Part shown: piece after piece, positions 1 to 9,758 of the stretch
Layout of the letters: the number at the start of each line of letters is the position of its first letter
Position numbering within the stretch: the first letter of the stretch is position 1
From: Trichomonas vaginalis G3
Taxonomy: Eukaryota; Parabasalia; Trichomonadida; Trichomonadidae
Assembly: GCF_026262505.1 (NCBI RefSeq)
Contig: NC_067207.1
Location: 11,252,082 to 11,316,081 of the forward strand
Direction of reading: 5' to 3'
Length of the DNA stretch: 64,000 nucleotides
Notes under the pieces: model-generated
Databases searched by the model: none
Seen by the model: only the letters and a program-made list of their open reading frames with translations
What the model was told of the DNA's origin: nothing
Translations under genes and position numbers: made by a program

Positions 1-23
1 CAACTGGAAGAGTTCTTCCTGTC

Positions 24-86
24 GTCGGGAAAATTTTTTCCAGTTGTCGGGAAAATTTTTTCCAGTTGTCGGGAAAATATTTTCCT
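24..86. repeat. 22-bp tandem repeat, about 2.8 copies
   Basis: Two complete units beginning GTCGGGAAAATTTTTT and a third, slightly diverged partial copy follow one another with a 22-bp period. The reading frame of the downstream gene stays open through them to the window edge. They may therefore be leader DNA or the coding start of a longer protein. Confidence 0.8.
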
Positions 87-91
87 GTCGG

Positions 92-481
92 ATGGAAGGA
101 CTCGGAATGCCAGAAGGATTTGACGAGGCAATTTACCTTATAGAGATAAATGAAGTTGTTAAGCAGTACTTGCGCAGGGTAATGAAGCCCAAGGTCAAGT
201 TCACCAGTATTTCTGGAAGGTCTACACTTCAGCTCGAGACTTCGACTGGAATTCCAATTCAAATACCAGACGGGACAGCCTACGACGACATAAAGGACGC
301 CAAAAGAGAAGCTCTTGTTAAGTTCCTAAACAAACGTCCTTGGATAAAAATACCAAACAAGGAGAACCCCCTACCCCATATGAAATTGGCAATTCAGTCT
401 CTCCTTCACTTCTCGGGTCAGCCGTTCTACATAACCTGTGAAGGCGACATCCAACCAGTTCAGTCAACCTTAACGTTTTGA
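92..481 (+). CDS. Polinton-borne hypothetical protein
   Basis: An open frame of 129 residues if it begins at the ATG at 92; the same frame remains open to the left edge through the 22-bp repeats. The protein is mixed alpha/beta, has no membrane segment, and carries a central stretch with the pattern GIPIQIPDGTAYDDIKDAKR. I do not recognise a family. It lies on the plus strand ahead of other small element genes, and its stop is followed directly by GTAAAAA, a string that recurs at gene borders of this element. Part of the fossil element. Confidence 0.5.
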   Translation: MEGLGMPEGFDEAIYLIEINEVVKQYLRRVMKPKVKFTSISGRSTLQLETSTGIPIQIPDGTAYDDIKDAKREALVKFLNKRPWIKIPNKENPLPHMKLAIQSLLHFSGQPFYITCEGDIQPVQSTLTF

Positions 482-508
482 GTAAAAACATTTTTTTTCA
501 TTTTTTGA

Positions 509-1091
509 ATGAAGCAAGTTAAATTCGTCCCACACCAATCTCAATGGACCGATGAAGAGTTTCAAGCCATGGTTGAAGGCGTTGAGAACGACATAGACGG
601 CGAACTTGAAGGAGCTCAAACCACAATTGCAACCAAAATTGCAAGTCAAGGAACAGATAGCTCCACTTAAAGCTACCAAAGCTACTCTTGACCTCATGGA
701 TACTTACCGTTTAGAAGTAAAGAGTGGAATAAGACAATTAAAATTAAAACTTCTAAACTACGAAGCTATACTCCAAAAGTTAGCAGAAATGAGAAGACTT
801 TACCAGAGCTACTTACATGTAAGGGACTTACCTTCAAGCAGTCCGACCAAAGATGAATTTTCTGACATTGTCCCAATTTTGTCCGAAAGTCAGCTCAGAT
901 GTTTTGAACTGCTCCCAACATATCCAGAATATGAACGTTTGCCTGAACTCTTCCGCAATCTCAAAAAACGTTTTTTGGTTCTCATGTTCGAAACTTTTAT
1001 CGGAAGAGACAACAAACGTTCAGAAGAAGAACAAGATATTATTTTAAACTTGTTGTATGACTTAACCGTCATAACAAGCTTTTTGAAGTAA
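509..1091 (+). pseudogene. Polinton-borne helical protein gene, fossil
   Basis: Coding signal continues on the plus strand from an ATG at 509 that is preceded by TCATTTTTTGA, an initiator-like string. The region encodes a mostly helical, charged protein rich in Lys, Leu and Glu that looks coiled-coil in its middle part. No enzymatic motif is visible and I do not recognise the family. It appears broken. The next small gene starts 33 bases downstream in the same direction. Confidence 0.4.
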
Positions 1092-1123
1092 AACCGTCAT
1101 TCTCAAACCACTTCATTTTTTCG

Positions 1124-1282
1124 ATGTCCGAACAAGCACCGAAGCCGAACACAATGGCAGATGTCCTTTCAATGTTGCCAGACAAGCGCCCAGTTCAAAT
1201 TCAAATTTTGAATTTGAAAGCTCATCTGACAAACACCGTTAAGACTCTCCAAAGTAGTCTTATGGAAGAGATGACCACTTAA
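1124..1282 (+). CDS. Polinton-borne small protein, 52 aa
   Basis: A short open frame starting MSEQAPKPNTMADVLSML and ending EEMTT, with amphipathic helical character. Its ATG is preceded by TCATTTTTTCG, almost the same initiator-like string as the gene start at 509, and this similarity is the main support for it being a real small gene. It sits between two other plus-strand element genes with short gaps, as expected in compact Polinton gene strings. Function unknown. Confidence 0.45.
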   Translation: MSEQAPKPNTMADVLSMLPDKRPVQIQILNLKAHLTNTVKTLQSSLMEEMTT

Positions 1283-1293
1283 AGGATGTCCTC

Positions 1294-1805
1294 ATGAACC
1301 AAGCTTCCAATGAGAAATGCCTGAATGATTTGACGGAAACCTTGCGCATTTACGCGAGAGAGAACCGAGACCTTGCCAGACTCATCTACCGTTTCTTCGA
1401 AGAGATAGACGCCATCTGGAAGGTACTCGGAAAGGACAGAACCTCCAACACCGTAATTCGTGAGTACCAAATTGAAGAAGGAATTGTCGAGGAAGAAAGA
1501 AAGAAGAAGAAGAGAAGAAGAGAAACACGAAGAAGAGGAAGTTTGGGCAACCCTTGTTGCCGATGACACTTACGAAATTTCCCAACCCTACCCATACAAA
1601 TCCGCAACAAGGAGACAGGCAAGGTTCTTACCCCAGTCCTCAACAACTTGGGACACTTGAACCTTACCCTTCGGAATCGCGGTTCAATCTCCATGGGCAA
1701 GCTTGTCGCAATTCAATGGGTTCCAAATCCAACAAGAAGACGAAGGTCAGACACATTGACGGTGACAAGCTCAACAACCGTAAGGAGAACCTCGAGTGGT
1801 TCTAA
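1294..1805 (+). pseudogene. Polinton-borne gene region with an HNH-endonuclease-like end, fossil
   Basis: Plus-strand coding signal with a basic, Lys/Arg/Glu-rich middle. Its end reads VRHIDGDKLNNRKENLEWF, the well-known C-terminal signature of phage and homing-type HNH endonucleases (HIDGNKxNNxxxNLEW). The element therefore carries, or once captured, an HNH nuclease module. The gene looks broken. The plus-strand gene run ends here, against the convergent polymerase gene on the minus strand. Confidence 0.45.
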
Positions 1806-1811
1806 GAGTAA

Positions 1812-4395
1812 AAAAATTTTATTTTAGGGGGAAACCCCAAGTAAATTTAAGTTTTTAGTTTGTGTTAAGGTCAATTTGCAATAGTTCCCGACCTTTGATT
1901 GGACTCTTTCGTCATCCCAGTTGCGTAGGAGGTCGTCCCAGAGGAGTTGGTAGATTTGCCAATCCAAGGACGATTTGTCCTCCCAGGCATTGAGGATGTA
2001 CTGCTCGTAGAGTCTCATGACCTCTGCCTTGCACCAGACACCCTCTCCTTGGAACGTAAGGCTTCTTCGAAGTGCTCGAATGCGATTGGCTTGACCATCC
2101 GAAATGACACTTTTTTGTACGTTTGGTCAATGTTCGTGTCTCGTGCCATAGTCGACGAAAATACAGACAAACAGGTTATATATGAGTTTGAGACCAAGAA
2201 TGGTGTAACTCGACCTGTCCGATTCAAATTCGAATAAAAATTTTTTATTTCATGCAATGTTTTATTTCTGTGCCGTCTTCAAGTATGCCCCAGTACTTAC
2301 GCTTGGAGAGGACATGAACTTCGGTGAAAATTTTGTCCAATTTGAATTGACCATCTTTTCACCGACCATTGCCCATTTCAATGAGTTTGTTGTAGCCTTC
2401 TTCGTTCGTCATGAGTGCGTCAATGTTCTCATATAAACCTTCACTTTGGATTTGACTTCGGAGAAGAATCATTGTAGTTGTCAAGGACTGCTTTGCGAAC
2501 TGAGGATAAGACCAATGTTCGACAATAGGTTTTACTGTGGTTACTAAGCCACTTGACCTTGAGTAAATTCGTATTTCAAAACAAAAGGGGAGAAAACCTT
2601 TCAACAAAGTTGTCGACCTTCTCATAATGTTTACTCTTCATCTTTTGAGGTTTTTTAATGGAATATCCCCATGTCGAATTCATAAGCAATTTGAGTGTCA
2701 TTGCAAGTTTGGGGTTGAAAGCTTTCCTAATATCATACAGTTGTTGTATGACTTTTCCAACTGTATAGTTCCTTCCTGGAACTCACCATCTTCGTTTGGA
2801 ATTCCAGTCGGATATATTGGACGAACCTCATGTATGCAGCGTTAAGGTCGACATAGTATATCTTTTCATCTGAGTCGAACTTGTCGCAACCAATGGGTCC
2901 AGTTTCGTGGAAATTCAAGTGAGTCTCTTATCTTCTGAGAAACTTCGCCTGTATCTCATAAACATCGTCGAAGCAACCTGTTTCATATAAAACCTTCTGA
3001 CCTAACTCAGATGCTCTCCAATACAATTTGACGTCAATTGGATGTCTCAATGGAAGTTTGTTTATAGCATCTTGAAGTTCTTGCAACCTCATTGGAAGTT
3101 CTTCTGGTTCAGGTTGGTATCCGAACAATCCAACTCCTTTTGGAACAGTGTACTTCTTTTGTGCTATAACTTTGTCTGGAACAACTTTTGGTCTTGCTAA
3201 CAATGAAAAGTTTGTTTCGTCTTTTGGTACAAAAGTTTCTGTCAGCTTGTCATCTGGAATTGGTTCCAACAAACCTTTCTCGAAAAGAATGTTTACAGCT
3301 CTGACAATGTTGCACTTGCCTTTTCCGAACAATGGGTTTGTAAGACTTTCGTTCAACATGAAGTGGTTGTGGACAATTGCAATCTTCAACCATGGTAAGT
3401 CTTTGTCAACAACATAGTCGTCATGTGAAGAACCTTTAGCTGTAGGTATGTTGACTCGGATATTGACATTTGCCAACGGTGCAATTTTTGCCAATTGACC
3501 TCTGAGAATGTACCTTGTCTTCACACATGACTCAAGATACTTCATCTTCTCTTCTGTAACAAGACCAGAGTTCCTGAGACATGTAAGAATAAGGTTCATT
3601 GACAATTGTTTCAATTGAATTGTAAATTCCATACCTTGTCAAGTCAATGTCAGACTTATTTATGAACGGGAAGTATCCAGCATGTTGTCTGACTGCTTGA
3701 GGGTTAGGTTGGTACCATTCGAACTTCACTTGCAATTCCTTCAATTGCATTCAAAATGTCTGAGTCGGAGTCAACCATTTGTTCTCTCTTTGTAGTCTTG
3801 AAAGCGTCAAGAAGCATTGCAGCTGTTGTGACATTGCCATGTGCATAGTAAATGTGACCATCCAAATCTGTTATGGTCAATCTGAGATTGTATCCTTTCT
3901 TATTTCCGTCTTGAATTGCAGCAAGTACTCCCATGAAGCCTTCTTTGTTCTTTCCTTCGTCAAAGTTTACTGTAAAGGTTCGACCAGATGTAATTTGACT
4001 TCTAACTTCACGATACTTCTCATATGCATATCTTGTTCTTTCCATGGGAGCATGTGCGTCTTCACCTTTTCCTTTTTTCCTTCTCAAAGGATGCAATTGT
4101 TCGTCATGTTTCCAGTAGAATCTGGCAAAGCCGTCGTGTCCTTCAACTTGAGGTTCACTAACATCGAAAGGCATGTCCATAAGACGTTCTTCTTCTAACC
4201 TCTCTAGTCTGTTTGGATAATTTGCGCGTGCTGTTTCCAAGTCCATTTCGTAGCGAAGACCAGACAATTTGTCATAGACTTTTATGGGTCTTCCCTTCCT
4301 ATATTTAAACTTCTTTGAAACTCTCCAACCATATCTTTCTAACTCTGCTTTTATTCTAGCAGACTTTTCTATCCATTCTATATGGGGGCATTTTT
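1812..4395 (-). pseudogene. Protein-primed type family B DNA polymerase of the Polinton, broken
   Basis: Minus-strand coding signal over about 2.6 kb. It includes a YYVDLNAAYM stretch near 2850, which fits the polymerase B motif A region (D-x-x-x-x-Y), a palm-like ENIDALMTNEEGYNKL stretch near 2410, and N-terminal parts rich in YxWxxF-type and exonuclease-like blocks. Polintons replicate through such a polymerase, and this is the only gene here large enough. The reading is interrupted in several places, so it cannot be functional. Identity is inferred from gene size, motif A-like sequence and context rather than from a full alignment. Confidence 0.6.
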
Positions 4396-4422
4396 ATAAA
4401 AATAAAAAAAAATGTTTTTTCT

Positions 4423-5004
4423 TTACTTAACATAACCGCCTGCTGCCATAAGTCTTTGACGCCAACCCATACCAGCTAATGAAGGTTGACTTGGTTTAGT
4501 TTGGAAACTAAACTTTGGTTTTGGTTTATCTTCAGTTTTTGGTTCTTCTTCTATCGGTTTTTCGTCACTTTTCGGTTCCTCTGACTTTACCTCACTTGCA
4601 GGTATGGTTGTGTCGTCAACATCTTCATAAATATCATATGCCATTTGTTTTTGTTTTCCTTTCAACTTTTTGTGTTTGTTGTAAAGTTTAGAATATTTCG
4701 ACTCTAAGTCAATGAGATGTTCTATAATGAACTGTTGGTCAGTGAAGTAAACTTTTCCATCTGTTGTCTCGAAAGCTCCTTCAGACTTCAATATTTTATT
4801 TGTGAGAGTCTGTTTCTTTTTTGAGATACTAGCCGTTCCATTTCTATGAAAAGTGACTTTGTAGTTAGGGTTTGTATTTCCAGACCTGGCACTTTCTATT
4901 ATTGAATTTTTCTCTTCATCTGTAAGTTCTTTGACAGGTTTTGACAATGGTTCTGAACTTTTTGTTTGTGGTGTCAAATCTACCGTTTCAACTTCTTCGG
5001 TCAT
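4423..5004 (-). CDS. Polinton-borne acidic/proline-rich protein, 193 aa
   Basis: A complete open frame. The N-terminal 60 residues are acidic and Ser/Thr-rich. A central part (about residues 60-125) looks helical and basic. Residues 130-170 are rich in Pro, Glu and Lys (EEPKTEDKPKPKFSF), and the C-terminus is short and basic (WRQRLMAAGGYVK). It resembles a virion accessory or scaffold protein in composition only; I recognise no family. A TTTTTTAC box lies exactly 9 nt upstream of the ATG, as in the two neighbouring minus-strand genes. Confidence 0.6.
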   Translation of the reverse strand: MTEEVETVDLTPQTKSSEPLSKPVKELTDEEKNSIIESARSGNTNPNYKVTFHRNGTASISKKKQTLTNKILKSEGAFETTDGKVYFTDQQFIIEHLIDLESKYSKLYNKHKKLKGKQKQMAYDIYEDVDDTTIPASEVKSEEPKSDEKPIEEEPKTEDKPKPKFSFQTKPSQPSLAGMGWRQRLMAAGGYVK

Positions 5005-5023
5005 TTCATCTCAGTAAAAAATT

Positions 5024-5179
5024 TTAGTTTGGTTTGTTTTCAACTGGTTGTTTAGGTTTTTTAAGTCGGTCTAAAACTTCCTGAGGTATAGGAAGAACTT
5101 GACAAACACGTGGTTGTGTAACTGCTGGAAGTCGACAAATCCATCTTGAACCCATTTGTCTCAATGCTGTATTGTTCAT
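5024..5179 (-). CDS. Polinton-borne small protein, 51 aa
   Basis: A short minus-strand frame encoding MNNTALRQMGSRWICRLPAV and so on, with a Pro/Lys-rich C-terminus. The sequence immediately upstream of its ATG, from the TTTTTTAC box through CTGAGATGAA, is identical to that upstream of the 193-aa gene at 5004, with the same 9-nt spacing. This shared leader is good evidence that it is a genuine expressed gene despite its size. Function unknown. Confidence 0.55.
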   Translation of the reverse strand: MNNTALRQMGSRWICRLPAVTQPRVCQVLPIPQEVLDRLKKPKQPVENKPN

Positions 5180-5198
5180 TTCATCTCAGTAAAAAACT

Positions 5199-5600
5199 TT
5201 ACATTCCCCACGTTTGAGGCGGTTGCGGTTGGTTATTGTTTACCCACTGTTGTGCATGGTTATATCCTCTGTTAAAGAATCTTTCACCTTGGTCCATATA
5301 GTGTCCTGCTTGGTTATAGTAGTCATTTGCTTTGTTATAGTAGTTTCCTGCTTGTCTTCCTACATTGTCCATCCATCCTTGAACTTTTCCTCTTGTTTCA
5401 GGATTTGGAATAAGATTTGCTGCATCTCGTGCTACATCCCAACCTTTCTGTACAGTTTGTATAATAGGTTGTGCTTTCTCTTTAAGTATACCTAATGTAC
5501 TCAAAATCTTCCTTCCAACTCCAAATACACCTCTGGCTATTGTTCCCACTGCGGGCAAAAATCTGGATGCAACTCCTGCTAATGCGCCAAATAAACCCAT
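5199..5600 (-). CDS. Polinton-borne amphipathic protein, possible minor virion protein, 133 aa
   Basis: The N-terminus MGLFGALAGVASRFLPAVG is a hydrophobic, Gly/Ala-rich amphipathic helix followed by basic residues. The middle is helical and the C-terminal half carries Tyr/Asn/Gln-rich repeats (YYNKANDYYNQAG). Adenoviruses and Polinton-like viruses carry small virion proteins with such membrane-active N-termini (protein VI-like). The match here is one of composition and size only. A TTTTTTAC box lies 9 nt upstream of the ATG. The gene is divergent from the integrase gene, with start codons only 16 bases apart. Confidence 0.5.
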   Translation of the reverse strand: MGLFGALAGVASRFLPAVGTIARGVFGVGRKILSTLGILKEKAQPIIQTVQKGWDVARDAANLIPNPETRGKVQGWMDNVGRQAGNYYNKANDYYNQAGHYMDQGERFFNRGYNHAQQWVNNNQPQPPQTWGM

Positions 5601-5616
5601 TTCTTATGGGTAAAAA

Positions 5617-6576
5617 ATGACGAATCCAAACAAGGACCCCTATGTTTCTAAAGCGACAAAGAAAGCACTCATGATAAAAATCTTTAGTTCAACACCAAAT
5701 GCTTGGTTTATGGATATCTTGGAAAACATTCCGAGGTATAGAGAAGATGGACCACCATACTGGCTAATATTTGTCGGTCAAAACACAAGATACTGTGAAG
5801 CCATACCATTACAGTCCAAAAATATTTTAGATGTGAAAACTGCTTTGACAATATTCGTTGACAAATACCATCCAACAAAACTGACATCTGACTGTGAAAG
5901 TTCTTTCAAATCAGACGATATTAAAAACTATCTGCGTTCAAAAAATGTAAACCAATATTTCATTGTCGACCAAAACCATTCTGCTCTTGGTGTCATTGAC
6001 AGTTGTATAAAAATCTTAAGAGACTTAAACCAACCACAAGGTGGTGAGGTAGATGAAATGTCATATGACGACAAATATAGACACTTCTCCATGGCAAAGA
6101 TGAGACAAGTTTTAAATATTTACAATAGCCGTAAACAAAAAGGTTTGGGAAACCACTCCCCCGAAGAAATGAAAAACAACCCTGACTTAGAGAAAGACTA
6201 TATATTTAATAGTTTAGTCAAAAGAGACAAACAAGAAAGAATGCCAGGCTTCAAACTTAAGAAAGGTGACAAAGTAAAAATAGAAATACCTAAACGCGAC
6301 CCATATGAAAATACTATTGACTATGACAACAATGGGAACTCGACAGGTACTCACATTCGTGTTCGTAAAAATAGAAGAAAGTATACAAGAGAATATTATG
6401 AAGTTTTAGGCAAACATGGCAAAATGTACAGACTGCAAGCAGAAGATAAAACTACTATTGTCAGACCTCGTTTCAAACTTGTCAAAGTTCAAGGTGGTAT
6501 ACTTTCAAAGACAGTTCCTAACAAATATAAGACAACTCCTGACGAATATGCTAAAGAAGTTGAAAATGACGACTAA
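5617..6576 (+). CDS. Polinton retroviral-type integrase (rve fold), 319 aa
   Basis: This is the best-preserved signature gene of the element. Residues about 28-150 form an rve-type core: WFMDILENI at the first strand, then YWLIFVGQNTRYCEAIPL, then LTSDCESSFKS, then a helix beginning NHSALGVIDSC. The C-terminal part (about 210-305) is basic and ends in an SH3/chromo-like barrel (FKLKKGDKVKI; YEVLGKHGKMYRLQ), typical of integrases that read a target or bind DNA. In Polintons this enzyme inserts the linear element with a 6-bp target duplication. It is open from ATG to stop. The family call is secure; activity is not implied. Confidence 0.85.
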   Translation: MTNPNKDPYVSKATKKALMIKIFSSTPNAWFMDILENIPRYREDGPPYWLIFVGQNTRYCEAIPLQSKNILDVKTALTIFVDKYHPTKLTSDCESSFKSDDIKNYLRSKNVNQYFIVDQNHSALGVIDSCIKILRDLNQPQGGEVDEMSYDDKYRHFSMAKMRQVLNIYNSRKQKGLGNHSPEEMKNNPDLEKDYIFNSLVKRDKQERMPGFKLKKGDKVKIEIPKRDPYENTIDYDNNGNSTGTHIRVRKNRRKYTREYYEVLGKHGKMYRLQAEDKTTIVRPRFKLVKVQGGILSKTVPNKYKTTPDEYAKEVENDD

Positions 6577-6601
6577 GCAATTCTATACCATGCGTAAACT
6601 G

Positions 6602-7327
6602 TCATGTAAGGTGGCATGTAGTCTTTACTTTGTCCCGTTGTTTGCGTATACCTGAAACGAAATGTGTATGGTTTCCTTCTCCCTGAGTGTCACTCCAGTA
6701 ACAATTTATAGCAAACTTAACGTCGTCTTTAACATCATATCCTTTACCTTTTGTCATTCCTGACCAATCCCAATATCTATGCTTATGCCAACCTGCTTGA
6801 GATGTACTTAAATCTATGTAGTGACTGTGCGCAGGTAAATTTTCACCTGAAATCGTTTTACTTCCACCTGTTTCCTTTGAAGAGTTTGCACAATACAAAA
6901 ACCTGTCGACTATTTGTTCCCATGCACCAACACCAAACATTACTTGAGGACCTCTTGCTTCCATAGATGTATAAATAGAACCTACTGGGTTCATTAAATC
7001 AAACATATGAGATATTATAGGATTGTCTCTTTTGAACTTAAAATATAGTGCAACTATTTCAGGTTTCTTCTGGTTTGTGTCAGAATATTTTTTATAATAT
7101 AATCTTATGTTTTCAGGGTAGGTAAAGTCTTGACTATAATATTTATTTCTGTCATCTTCATAATAGTATACTATTCTCGTTTTTTCTATTGCATTATATC
7201 TTTTATATCTATAAAAATCTAAATATAATGTTAGCTTTTGTTCATCTACATGTGGTGTTCTAACGTCATCTCCATAGTCATAATAATATGGTGCTGGAGC
7301 TGGGTCAGGCAATGTCATATCTGCCAT
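6602..7327 (-). CDS. Polinton-borne phage tail-collar/fibre-tip-like protein, 241 aa
   Basis: The C-terminal half contains NPVGSIYTS, then FGVGAWEQIVDRFLYC, then TGGSKTISGENLPAHSHYID and later GEGNHTHF. This is the pattern of phage tail-collar or baseplate Gp10-type fibre tips, where a GSI...P..WG..W... block is followed by G...LP.H.H. The N-terminal half is rich in Tyr, Asp and Lys. It is adjacent to, and reads in the same direction as, a second fibre-like gene, which suggests a two-part host-attachment structure. Part of the fossil element, though this frame is open. Confidence 0.65.
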   Translation of the reverse strand: MADMTLPDPAPAPYYYDYGDDVRTPHVDEQKLTLYLDFYRYKRYNAIEKTRIVYYYEDDRNKYYSQDFTYPENIRLYYKKYSDTNQKKPEIVALYFKFKRDNPIISHMFDLMNPVGSIYTSMEARGPQVMFGVGAWEQIVDRFLYCANSSKETGGSKTISGENLPAHSHYIDLSTSQAGWHKHRYWDWSGMTKGKGYDVKDDVKFAINCYWSDTQGEGNHTHFVSGIRKQRDKVKTTCHLT

Positions 7328-7344
7328 TTCATAAACTCTTAAAT

Positions 7345-8241
7345 ATTTCTTTTGTTCGTCTCCATATAAAGTTTAAGTAGCAGTTGTTGTCTAATGGAAC
7401 TTTAACTTGTGTACCATCGTTCTTTTTATAGCTTACATACATTTCATTGTTATTTTTCGGAATGAGTTTATACCGTGTACCATTTTCTAAGGACTGTACC
7501 AACTGCCATCTAAAATATTTGTTTTCTTCATTGACAGAAAAGTCACCAACAATAGTTCAATATTTTTTGTTCCAACTAAACTTTGGTATATTTCATTGAC
7601 ATATGTTTTATCTGCTTTATTTTCAAGGCTAACGTTTAAGTCTGTTATTTCAGAAGATGTATGTGTATGTCCAACGGCACTTTTCCTGTTTAAGGTTTCT
7701 TGTAAGTTTGTAATATTTGCAATGGTATGTGTATGTCCAACGTCACTTTTCCTGTTTAAGGTTTCTTGTAAGTTTGTAAAATTTGCAATGGTATGTATAT
7801 GAGTCTTTTTAGAATATTCTTTTCAGCTCTTGTCACTTCACTTGACATTTTATTGTCAACATATGTTTTGTCTGCTAGTTCAGGATGAGTATGTTCTTTC
7901 GTTGCATATGTTGCATCTGCTCTGTCATGTTCTTCTTGAACTTTTTCAATGACATACTCTTTGTCAGCTTTGTTGCCAACATCTGCTTTCAAAAGAAGTT
8001 CATCTATAGGTTTCTCGTTTAAAGTTCCTTTTGTTGGATTTATACAGACAGTATGGTTCTTACTGTCTTGAAATAGAAACTCGTCTGTCATTGGGTTTAT
8101 TGTCAGTTTTAAGTTTCCTTCTTTCAATGACTCAGATATCTTAGAATAGTTTGAAAAGTTTGTTGTGTTCTTATTTAGAGCTTGCAAAATGAGTTGTCGG
8201 TTGTGTTGTATTTCTCTCATAGACGCTGTTTCTTTCGACAT
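7345..8241 (-). pseudogene. Polinton-borne fibre-shaft-like protein gene, fossil
   Basis: The N-terminal part has short repeats of the type ADKEYVIEKVQEEHDRADATYATKEHTHPELADKTYVD broken by coil segments; in shorter form, the recurring KTYVDNK / THPELADK unit is typical of trimeric phage tail-fibre shafts. In the downstream half, DNA near 7655-7795 repeats an approximately 80-bp block twice, as expected for expanding shaft repeats. The gene reads into the collar-like gene in the same direction. It is broken. Confidence 0.55.
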
Positions 8242-8259
8242 TTTTATTCTAGATAAAAT

Positions 8260-9108
8260 ATGCTTTCAATAGAAAAAGAAAATTCAAGAGTTGCTACAAC
8301 TAAACCATTAGATGAACTTTTTACGAATGTCGGTCAAAAGTTTGAGACAGAGACCGTAAAGCATGAAGGCTATCGTTTTGACTACCCATTAAGATGGCTA
8401 AGAGACCCATCTGTCACAAAAGCTATTGGCTTTCGTAGAATGAAGTTTGTGTCTGTAGAAGATAAAAGTTTTCCATTTATTGTAAGGTTTCATATAGATT
8501 ATATATCTGAAGGGAAACGAAAAATGTGGGAAGAAATTGAGCTAATACAAGTTGACCTTTCATCTTCTCTACAGACTGCGTTAAAAAATATAGAAGATAA
8601 AATAAATTCATGTTATGCAAAATATGCTGATGAATATGCAAATACCGAGAGCACACTTTATGTGAGAATTGTATATGACAAACAAAATTCACAAGTGTCA
8701 TTTCAAATCTACGAAGACAATCCAAAGAAAGACGAACAAATATATACAGAATTCACTGCAATGTCATGGTATTATTTGCAAAGAATGTTAAATCAGAAAG
8801 TCGAACTTCCTTTAGCAAATATTTACAGTCGATATGCAAGAGATGAACCATATTTATTTAAAGATGTTTTCGACCCAGCTGCTATTATTGTTCATGCTTC
8901 ATTTTCTGGCGCACAAAACTCTTTCTTATGCTTGGCAAATGACTTTTACGAAAAACCTACAAAGTTATATGAACCACCAAGTGGAAGTATTTCAGACTTT
9001 CAAGTATGGTTTACTACAGATGGAAGAAAGAGAATAATTCCATTATACCATGCGTTTTACTTAGAACTTAGTTTCATATACAACTACTATCGAACGGTAA
9101 AAATATAA
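8260..9108 (+). CDS. Polinton-borne 282-aa protein, possible minor capsid (penton-like)
   Basis: A complete open frame with strongly beta-rich composition after residue 60 (IVRFHIDYISEGKRKMWEEI; LYVRIVYDKQNSQVSFQIYE) and many aromatic residues. No enzyme motif and no membrane segment are visible. Polintons encode a single jelly-roll penton of roughly this size, so that role is possible, but this is inference from size and composition. It is divergent from the fibre gene, with starts 18 bases apart over a shared T-rich spacer. Confidence 0.5.
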   Translation: MLSIEKENSRVATTKPLDELFTNVGQKFETETVKHEGYRFDYPLRWLRDPSVTKAIGFRRMKFVSVEDKSFPFIVRFHIDYISEGKRKMWEEIELIQVDLSSSLQTALKNIEDKINSCYAKYADEYANTESTLYVRIVYDKQNSQVSFQIYEDNPKKDEQIYTEFTAMSWYYLQRMLNQKVELPLANIYSRYARDEPYLFKDVFDPAAIIVHASFSGAQNSFLCLANDFYEKPTKLYEPPSGSISDFQVWFTTDGRKRIIPLYHAFYLELSFIYNYYRTVKI

Positions 9109-9111
9109 TTT

Positions 9112-9354
9112 TTAATACGGTTGAGGTGTTGGATTTGGTTGCCAACTAGACTGTGGTGCAGGTTCAGGCTGTTGTATAACAGGAGCTTGTTCTTCTGGTT
9201 CAGGGTCTTTAGGTATAATACCAACGAACTGACCTACTCTTTTACCAATATTTTTGACACCGTTCCAAATTCCTCTTCCTACGGTTTTTATTCCATTCCA
9301 TATACCTCTTCCAACATTTCGAAAGAAGTTTCCTATCTTACTGAAGAAACCCAT
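9112..9354 (-). CDS. Polinton-borne basic amphipathic small protein, 80 aa
   Basis: The N-terminal 45 residues repeat an amphipathic basic unit (FFRNVGRGIWNGIKTVGRG, IWNGVKNIGKRVG). The C-terminal 35 residues are Pro/Gln/Glu-rich. This resembles adenovirus-type core or membrane-active virion peptides in composition. Together with the 133-aa protein at 5199-5600, it is the second gene of this element with a Gly-rich amphipathic start. A GTAAAAA border string lies 10 nt upstream of the ATG. Confidence 0.5.
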   Translation of the reverse strand: MGFFSKIGNFFRNVGRGIWNGIKTVGRGIWNGVKNIGKRVGQFVGIIPKDPEPEEQAPVIQQPEPAPQSSWQPNPTPQPY

Positions 9355-9372
9355 TTTACTATATGTAAAAAT

Positions 9373-9735
9373 CTAATGTCCGCCTAGTCTCTTACGTTTC
9401 CTGTTGAGTTCCATAGCATTCTTTAACTGGAGCTCATACATTCTGTTTCTCCTCTGGTAGAAAACATACTCTGGGTCAACTCCTGTGTTCGCGTCATCTG
9501 CATAGAGTTGTTTATATCCCACTTCGGGGTTTGTATAAAACTCTTTCCATCTCATATTTGCATACCATGGTGGCAAACCTAACGCAGCGTCATTTGACAT
9601 GGCAGTTTGCATTTGTACATCTGTTGGCACTTGACCATAGTTTGCCATTGCAGTTTGTATTCTAACTTCATTTGGAATATTCTCTGGGTTTGGTTGTCCA
9701 GGTTGCTGTGCATTCGCTAAGTTCTGTGCGTCCAT
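9373..9735 (-). CDS. Polinton-borne hypothetical protein, 120 aa
   Basis: The N-terminal half is rich in Gln, Asn and Pro and contains two near-repeats (VRIQTAMANYGQVP and VQMQTAMSNDAALG). The C-terminal half is aromatic and then basic, ending NRKRKRLGGH. No known domain is recognised. It begins 10 nt downstream of a TTTTTAT box and lies between two other minus-strand genes with short gaps. Confidence 0.5.
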   Translation of the reverse strand: MDAQNLANAQQPGQPNPENIPNEVRIQTAMANYGQVPTDVQMQTAMSNDAALGLPPWYANMRWKEFYTNPEVGYKQLYADDANTGVDPEYVFYQRRNRMYELQLKNAMELNRKRKRLGGH

Positions 9736-9758
9736 TTAATATTAGATAAAAATATCTC

